DNA from: Phallusia mammillata
Lineage: Eukaryota; Chordata; Ascidiacea; Phlebobranchia; Ascidiidae
Reading direction: 5' to 3'
Length of the DNA: 64,000 nucleotides
NCBI GenBank assembly: GCA_003260075.1
Contig: QLIY01000369.1
Location: 80,686 to 144,685, forward strand
Each line of letters starts with the position of its first letter. Positions within the stretch are counted from its first letter, which is position 1. The notes under the pieces are model-generated. The model searched no databases. It was given only the letters and a program-made list of their open reading frames with translations, and was not told the DNA's origin. A program made the translations under genes and the position numbers. Below, piece after piece: positions 53,001 through 62,000 of this stretch.

Positions 53001-56000
53001 CCTAACTGACCAATGTTGATTAACTGTTTGTTTTTCTCTTTGTCTAACGGCAGTTTGTTTTTACTATTTTGTAAAGAAAGAATTGCTGTATAAATCTATA
53101 CATATGTGGTAGATCACATGATACATGAACTTGTTTTGGCACCAGTTCACTCGTAGGATAATCCCATTTAAAACTTTTTTCATGAAACTAAATAATTCTT
53201 TTTTGCGATAAATTTAAATCGCAAACTTTACACGATTTTTTCTGATGTTTCAGATTATTGTGAAGACGAGGACGTTTACAGCAATTCGAGTTTTATAATG
53301 TCAGCTGAAGGAGACTTAAACCGAGAAGATGACGAAGACACAAGTTTAATGGAAAGATGTAAACTTGGTATTTGTTTAAAAACGAATATTTCTCTTCCAG
53401 TAGTTTTTTCATAAACAGCCGACGAATAATCCTAACGAAGGCGTCTTGTATGGGACGTCGATACATTGGTTATTTATAACAAAAACTGCTGGAAGAGCAA
53501 TACTTGTTTATACATTATGCCTGACAGCAACACCCTATTCAGTTATTGTTTATTTATTAATTGTTGATACCCACTTTTTAGTTGAATATTCACATTTTTA
53601 GAGTATTCTGTTTAATCAACTATTAAACGGTTTGGTTTGACGCCTGGTTTTTGTGAACCTCAAATACATGATTTGTTACTAAGACATTTAAAGTATACAG
53701 TACCAGATTTTCATTCAAAATTGGAACCTATTATCTATTTTAAGCGTTTGACGAGAAGAGCCTCTCTATCGACTCCTTGCGACGTGAAAAATCGTGTGAG
53801 CATGACCACCAGATGGAGAACGTGAGTTGATTTATACATTTGTTCCATGTTACAAATCTTCAACTCTAAGTTTATTTAAAGATTTTCTGCCGTTGCTGCC
53901 GAAATTTTACTTCATGTTGCGCCGTGGGGGGGGGGTCATGACCACCAGATGGAGAACGTGAGTTGTTTTACAATAATGCATTTGTTCCATGTTTCAAATC
54001 TTCAACTCTAAGTTTATTCAAAGATTTTCTGCCGTTGCTGCCGAAATTTTACTTCATGTTGCGCCGTCGACCGATTGCACAAGTTTACATCAGATCGCCG
54101 CACGTGGTCCCTCTACCTTTTGCCTCCAGAAAGCAGGTATTAGTCAAATAGTCTACAGACGAAAAAACCTTTGTTCTCGGGAGCGTCCTGGGTTCCCCGA
54201 AAATAAAGATTTAGTTTGTAAATTTAAAATGTAATCTTTGGTTTTACACAAAAGTGTGCCTCGAGCTAGTGCTAGTCAGTAAAAAATCTAAAAGCTATCT
54301 AAATTGAGTATACTTAAAGACATTGCCAGATCTATAACCACGAACTGCAGGTCATAACCGGACGATGATTGCTCTTGAGTTTATATTTTAAGTCAAACAC
54401 ATCTTCCATTTAGTTGCAGACAATACACTATACCACTTGCATTCAAGATTTTCGGCTGTTGTATTGTTTAAAATAGTAATCATCGGCCGAAAAACTAGAA
54501 TTGTTTGGCCTGGCGCTGTAAGACAAGCCAGAAATCATACCCCAATTTTTTTTTAAAAGAACCTTTATTGGGTCCTACAGTTGTTTACTTTATACGGCAC
54601 AAGTTTAGTCGAGTTTGAAGTCAGTCCCGTTTTGTTCAAGCTTAAACCGAAACTGATCCCGATTCGTACAGCCCGGGCCTACTTACACAACTCCAGTTCA
54701 GCCACGTTTTACCATACTTAAACTTCACAGTTAACGTGGTACCTTTGTCATTGCAGGTTACGAAAATCGCTACAGCGAACAGTGGCGAGCAAGTGGTTCG
54801 ATTACGTTATTCTGTTATTTATCTTTGGTAATTGCATCACAATTGCCATGGAACGCCCTTCTTTGGAGGATGACAGTTTAGTAAGTCCTTAATATTTCCA
54901 ACAAAAGTTGTTCATCCCCAGTTAATGACGTCACTAACATGATTGTTACGTCACAGGAGCGTTACGTCATCGATGTATGTAACTACGTATTCACTGTGGT
55001 GTTCACCGTTGAGCTTTTGTTGAAAGTCGTCGCCAACGGATTTTATTTCGGAGATTCAACCTACCTCAAGAGGTAATTCTTTTTTCGATCTCCTTGTTCA
55101 AGTACGACTTTTACTGCATGGTATCTTGATGTGGGGTCCATGAAAATGCTCAAAGGGGCCCGCTAATGTTAAAAATATTTTTTTAGCTTTTTTATGTGCT
55201 TGTTTTTTGCAGCCTGTTTTTAGTTTACTCCTTTCAGCTATGTATTGTATCATTACAATGCCATATTGTGCTGCAGTACTGTTTATTTTCCCATCAAAGT
55301 TTCAGAGGGTATATTTTTTCCACAGCAAAAGTATTTAGAAAACTACGTGATCAAATGCTTTTCTCAAAAATGGGTTTTATGTAACTTTTCCAACAAAAGA
55401 TGTAATAACACATTTCGGCACGTGCATACTAGCACAAGAAATACAACTTAATTTGTTTTAAGTTTGATATTTTACTGTTTCACAGCGGCTGGAACGTTCT
55501 CGATTTTATCCTTGTTGTTACGTCATTGATTGACGTCATAATGACGTTGGCGTCGAGTAGCGGCTCCAAGTTGTTCGGAATTCTTCGCGTCTTGAGACTT
55601 TTACGCGCTTTGAGGCCACTCAGGTGAAGTAACACTTAAGTGTGAGTGAATATTTAAGGTTTTTTTTAACGTGTCTTCTACTCAACAGAGTGATAAGTCG
55701 AGCTCCTGGTCTCAAAGTGGTTGTACAGACTTTACTTTCGTCACTCAAACCTATTGGAAATATCGTCCTCATATGTTGTGCCTTTTTCATTATATTCGGC
55801 ATACTTGGGGTACAAGTAAGTAAAATTGAAAATAGATTCTTAGATTAAAATTCAATATTGAAAAGGGCGATATAAAAAATAAAGATTTTTCTTTTACTGT
55901 TTTTTTCTTTTACCGCAGTTTTTTGTTTCATTTTGGTCGAGATGCACTGGCTCCATGTTTTTATTGTTATCAAATAGCTCTTGGAAAAGGTTTAAAAATG

Positions 56001-59000
56001 CACGAATGTTTTATGCAAGACACAAAACAACTTGGAATGTAGCTTAACTGCCGACAAAAGTTTTAATTATTTAACCGTATGTAATGCCATAATGAATATT
56101 TGTTTTGTTGGGACGTGTTAGAAAATGACTGTATGCTATTTCGACAGCAATTTTGTTTTAGTTAAGCATTTTAAATCCAATTATGCATATTTTATATTAC
56201 GGAATGATTTAAAGCACAAAAAATGAAAAACTTTAAAATGACTTACCCTATAAAAACCTGTGGTCGAAAATATTTTATAAGGAAGCCCACGTGTTTGGAA
56301 TATCCCGGGGGGGGGGCCACACAAAAAATAAAAACTTTAAAATGACTTACCCTATAAAAACATGTGGTCGAAAATATTTTATAAGGAAGCCCACGTGTTT
56401 GGAATATCCCAAGAATGATTGATCATTTGCAGCATATTTATTTGGGTTTTTTTTCAGGTTTTCAAAGGCAAGTTTTACCACTGTGAAGGGCCAAACATAC
56501 GTTATGTTACAAATCGCACACAATGTCTGGATTTTAGCGACAATACCTGGATCAATCACAGGTATGTCTGAATAAGTGTTGTTTAATAAATAAAATTAAA
56601 CTGACAGTTTTGTGTTTGAATATACTTTTTTTGAAAGATTTGTTTATCAATTTCCTGCACTTACCTCAAAACTTGGCTTTAAAAAACTATAATAATGATA
56701 AAAAAGATTGTTAAAACGTCTGTAGCATTATATAAATTCACTTCGTGCAAGCTTTGCGGTTGTCTAGTTTTCCATTAACGATAATTTTAATTACGCCCTT
56801 ACTCAAATATAATTTGAAACAATTACAATTTTTGATCGACAGATATAACTTCGATGATTTGGGTCAAGCTCTCATGTCATTGTTCGTTCTCTCGTCAAAG
56901 GATGGTTGGGTGGAAATCATGTATCATGGCATTGATGCTGTCGGAGTTGATCAGCAGGTAATTATTGTGGAAACTGCTTCATCCGAATCATACATTTAAT
57001 TGTTTGCGCAGAGTTTTGCGATGTTAAAATGTTTAACCTCTTGCTGGAGGCTTAAAAGAAAGCCACCTTGTAGATCGGTGTGCCTCAACCATTTTTATTG
57101 ACACCCCTGGGAAGAAGCACAGATATCATATATTAAAAAACTAAAATTATTATATTAGTGACGTCGGGGGGGGGGTATTGATGCCGTCGGAGTTGATCAA
57201 CAGGTAGTTATTGTGGAAACTGCTTCATCCGAATCATACATTTAATTGTTTGCGCAGAGCTTTGCGATGTTAAAATGTTTAACCTGTTGCTGAAGGCTTA
57301 AAACAAAGCCACCTTGTAGATCGGTGTGCCTCAACCTTTTTTATTGACACCCCTGGGAAGAATCACAGATATCATATATTAAAAAACTAAAATTATTATA
57401 TTAGTGACGTCACAAGAGGGTCACGTCACAAAACTAAAAATAATAACGTAATTATTCTGTTTCAAAATGTTAAATTACCTATCCGTGGGTAATTACCTGA
57501 AGGTTAAGCACTACTGTTATAGACAATGAGGGGGGGGGGATAATAACGTAATTAATGTTTCAAAATGTTAAATTACCTCTCCGTGGGTAATTACCTGAAG
57601 GTTAAGCACTACTGTTATAGACAATGAACGAACAATCGTTTGTTTCGCTATACACTGTGACATCACAATGCACATTATCAGGCGACTGGATAATCGAATG
57701 CCGATACTGTTTTTTACCATTAACTTACGGTGTCTTATGATTGCTTATAGATACCGATGATACTGTAAAGGCGAAATATAGTAATACAATTTTAAGAATG
57801 ACTGCCTTAAAGTTTTTCATAACTTGATTTGCAGCCAGTGGAGAATTACAACCCATGGATGTTGTTATATTTCATCTCATTCCTTCTCATCGTGGGATTC
57901 TTCGTGCTCAACATGTTCGTGGGAGTTGTGGTGGAGAACTTCCACAGATGCAGGGAACAACACGAGCTGGAAGAGATGAAGAGACGAGAGGTAGGAAAAA
58001 GATAAAATACTAAATAATAGAAAAAAAATGAAAATTGACAGATACACTCTGAACTTATTACGTTTTTTCAGCAAAAGGAACTAGTTGATTTTCGACGATT
58101 TCGTTGTTGTGTTTATTTTTGATAAAATTCCTGGGGGGGGGGTACCAACGTACTATGTTGCAAAAGAAAGCATCAAAAAGGTGTGCATGTGTACTTCCAA
58201 AAGGTTTTGCAAAACGGTACTCTTGCTTTCAGTCCAACCGTTTAACCAGTGTTTTTAAACTGGGTATTTTTAGTCGTCCATAAGACGATATTTTGGTGAT
58301 GGGATTGAAATGGTTGGGGGGGGGGAATTCCTTTTTAGAACAGAATCCTTTTTCACTATAACGCATTTCAATGATAAAAGTTAGGGGGAAAAGGTTTCAC
58401 TTTTAATCAAAAACGCAAGTGATTGTTTATACCTTTTTGACGTAACAATTACAGCTTGTGCAGACGCAACCCATTTAGAAACAGAAAAGGCATCATATAC
58501 ATTCGTCACTTACCATTAAATGCTGTGAAAAAATGAAAAAGTAATTATTGGGAGTATGATTGTTTTGATTGGTTTCAATTCTTCAATTCAAATCTTTGGG
58601 TTCAAATTTTCAACCTTTGCTGCAGGAAATGCGACAACGTAAAGAGGCGCGCTTGCTTCTTAAACAATCCCGGCAGCAGCAACGGGGAGGAAAGAGGCTA
58701 AATTTCCGAAGGAAGACCTTGTCACGTGCCAGGTCACGGATGGATGATTTACGGGGTTTCACCACCAGAACATGGAGCAGTTTCACCAACGTATTATGTT
58801 GCAAAAGAAAACATCAAAAAGGTGTGCGTGTGTACTTCTAAAAGGTTTTGCAAATTGGTACTCTTGCTTTCAGTCCAACCGTTTAACCAGTGTTTTTAAA
58901 CTGGGGGGGGGGGGACACAAAGTTAATTGAATAACGATGTTCTTTTATTATGTCTAGAATCGAGTTAAAAAAAATACTACCATGGTGATGGTTTTACACA

Positions 59001-62000
59001 ATGATTTGTGATTCAAGCCGTTCCTACTTTACCCTATAGACGCGATTTCTATAAAAACGAAACGTTTAAACCTAAGTAGTAATTTAACTGTGTACTGTAA
59101 TGTATAAACGGATTTAAATGGAGACCAAGTGCGCGAATTGTCATTGAACAACTTGAAAATAACTTTGTGTAGTGAATATCTTTTGTTATAAATGTTTAAC
59201 AATCGCTTTTACTATTATGGACATTTTTCACATAATGATGACAACAGTGATTGGTAAAACGGGGGGGGGGGCACAAAGTTAATTGAATAACGATGTTCTT
59301 TGATTATATCTAGAATCTAGATCGATTTAAAAAGAAATACTGCCATGGTGATGGTTTTCCAAGTGCGCGAATTGTCATTGAACAACTTGAAAATAACTTT
59401 CTGCAGTGAATATCTTTTGTTATGAATGTTTAACAATCGCTTTTATTATTATGGACATTTTTCACATAATGATGACAACAGTGATTGGTAAAACGTTTTA
59501 AAATACAAAACTAATACTTATGTTCCACGGAATGTATCTTTCCACAGATGACTTGCAGTATTATGAGAGATACAGTCGAGTACGTAGAGCCATCCACGAC
59601 TTCTGCATGAACAAATATTTCGAGGTGGCGGTTTCGCTGATTATCGGTGTGAATATACTCACCATGGCAACCGAGCACTATGAGCAGCCCAAGGTACGGT
59701 GACAAAATACAACTAATGTTGTGGTACAACTAAAAAGATTCAAATTGTCTCTATATTTTTTTACAAAAATTCTTGTATTAGTAACGAAATAGCTATTGTA
59801 AAAAAATATATAATAGGACTTGAATGCATTGCAGCCTAATCAATTAAAATTTTGTTTTAAAGCCAATTTAAAATTGATGAGAAATGTATTTTTATTATGT
59901 TTTGAAAACAATATTTTAAAACCAACGCAACTTAACATTCGGGGCTAAAACCCGAAAGTACAAGCCCAAAGCCCGGGCTTTTTTAGTTTTACAAAAAATA
60001 AGCACATATTTGGCCCGAATGTTAGATTTAACACAAAACTAAGACACAAAAATGAGGTCAGGCCGAAAACGAGTCTGTTTTCGAGTCCCAACTCCGAAAA
60101 GACTGGTCCAACTTACAAATCTATTTCAAGTAGTTTGTAATAATTTTGTGTATAACAGTTTTTAGGAAAACGTTTTAATGTTAATGTTTGTTGCAGGAGC
60201 TTGGCCTGGCATTGAAATACGCCAACTACGCTTTCACAGCAGTTTTTGTTTTGGAAGCGGTTTTCAAGCTGATCGCACTGGGCGTTTGTCGATATTTCAA
60301 AGACAAGTAAGTTTTTTTTACAGTGATCAGGTCGACTTATCTCGCTTTAACAAACAACTTGAGATTTGTAGCTGACCTCAACAAATGAGGGAATTAAAAT
60401 GAACTATTAGATTTTGAATCTCCACAACTCGCATGCCTCTTGATTCAGTATACCTTTCTGTATATATTCCTAAATCTGCCTCCCCCTCGCCCCCAAATGT
60501 TATTTAAAGCCTTTAAAACAGTGGTTCTCAACCGGGGGTCCGCACAGCGTTTTCAGGGGGTCCGCGACAACTTCGGGGAAAAACGAGATTGATGAATCGT
60601 GATTAAAAAAATCGCATGAAACTTGTTTGAAAAAGTTCTTCATAGGCGAAAATAAAATGCATTGTGACATTATAACCCCATTGTGACGCAACAGACGTAA
60701 ATTGTCAGTGACAAACAACGTCACATCACCACGCAATGTGTCTTTCTTGTTGATACACGATGTCCCAACCCAAACCAAAGTGATTGGGGGGGGGGGGGAG
60801 GTCCGCAAGGGCTAAAAGGTTGAGGACCACTGCTTTAAAAGATACTAAATTGTGTATTTCTTTGATAAAAAGTTGGTGACGGACTAAAGAAAGATCAAAC
60901 AACAAATTTATGATATTTTGTGAAAAGAGTTCACATTTTTAGTTTTTGGAAGATTTTAGAAACTTAATAATGCTTGTAACATTCTAGCATTTAAGTGACC
61001 CGCTTTAGGGTCCGCGAACCCTATAGGGGGGGGGGGATTTATGATATTTTGTGAAAAGAGTTCACATTTTTAGTTTTTAGAAGATTTTAGAAACTTAATA
61101 ATGCTTGGAACATTCTAGCATTTAAGTGACCCGCTTTAGGGTCCGCGAACCCTATAGTTTGGAAATCATTGATCTAACTGCATACACCAGTGGTTATAAA
61201 AAAATAATAAAAATTCCGTACTGGAAAGCAAATTCTCCTTGTTTGGTAGCCATTGCCTACATTACAAAACGTATTTAAATTGTCTTACTAGAGAACATAT
61301 TCTACTGGCCTGGTCCTACATTACAAAACGTACATTAACTTTACAGATGGAACCAGCTCGATATGTTAATTGTGATTTTATCAATCGTCGGAATTATCAT
61401 TGAAGATATGAGCAGTGGTGGTGACCGAAGTCTCTTTATTAATCCAACAATAATCCGGGTCATGAGAGTTCTCCGGATCGCCAGAGGTACGATATGATCT
61501 CTATCCTATCATCACTTTGCAAAGCAAAACTAAATATTCAATGTTTTATTAGTTTTAAAGCTTCTCAAGATTTCAAAAGGCATTCGATCATTGCTTGAAA
61601 CCGTAGCTTGCGCACTCCCTCAAGTGGGCAATCTTGGGATGCTTTTTGTTCTTCTATTTTTCATCTTTGCTGCGCTTGGCGTGGAATTATTCGGAACACT
61701 CAGTAAGTCCTCTCTCTTTATTTGCTTTTAGTTGGAAATGTTGAAAATTAGGAAATAGAATTATTTGCAGTGGTTTGTAAATAAGAACGGGGAATGAGAT
61801 ATTTTGTGGCATTTTATAAATGTAAAACCGAATTGCTTGAGTCTGCCTTACAAGTGCATGTAGAAAATAGCCACGTTTTTTTGTCTTCTGCGTTATTATA
61901 CCTTTTTTTCTGTTTGTTTTCAAAGCCACCTTTTGTTTTATTATTGTTGTTTTGAACTGAAATTCAAACTATTTTTAACATGTTTATCAAACAGAGATAA

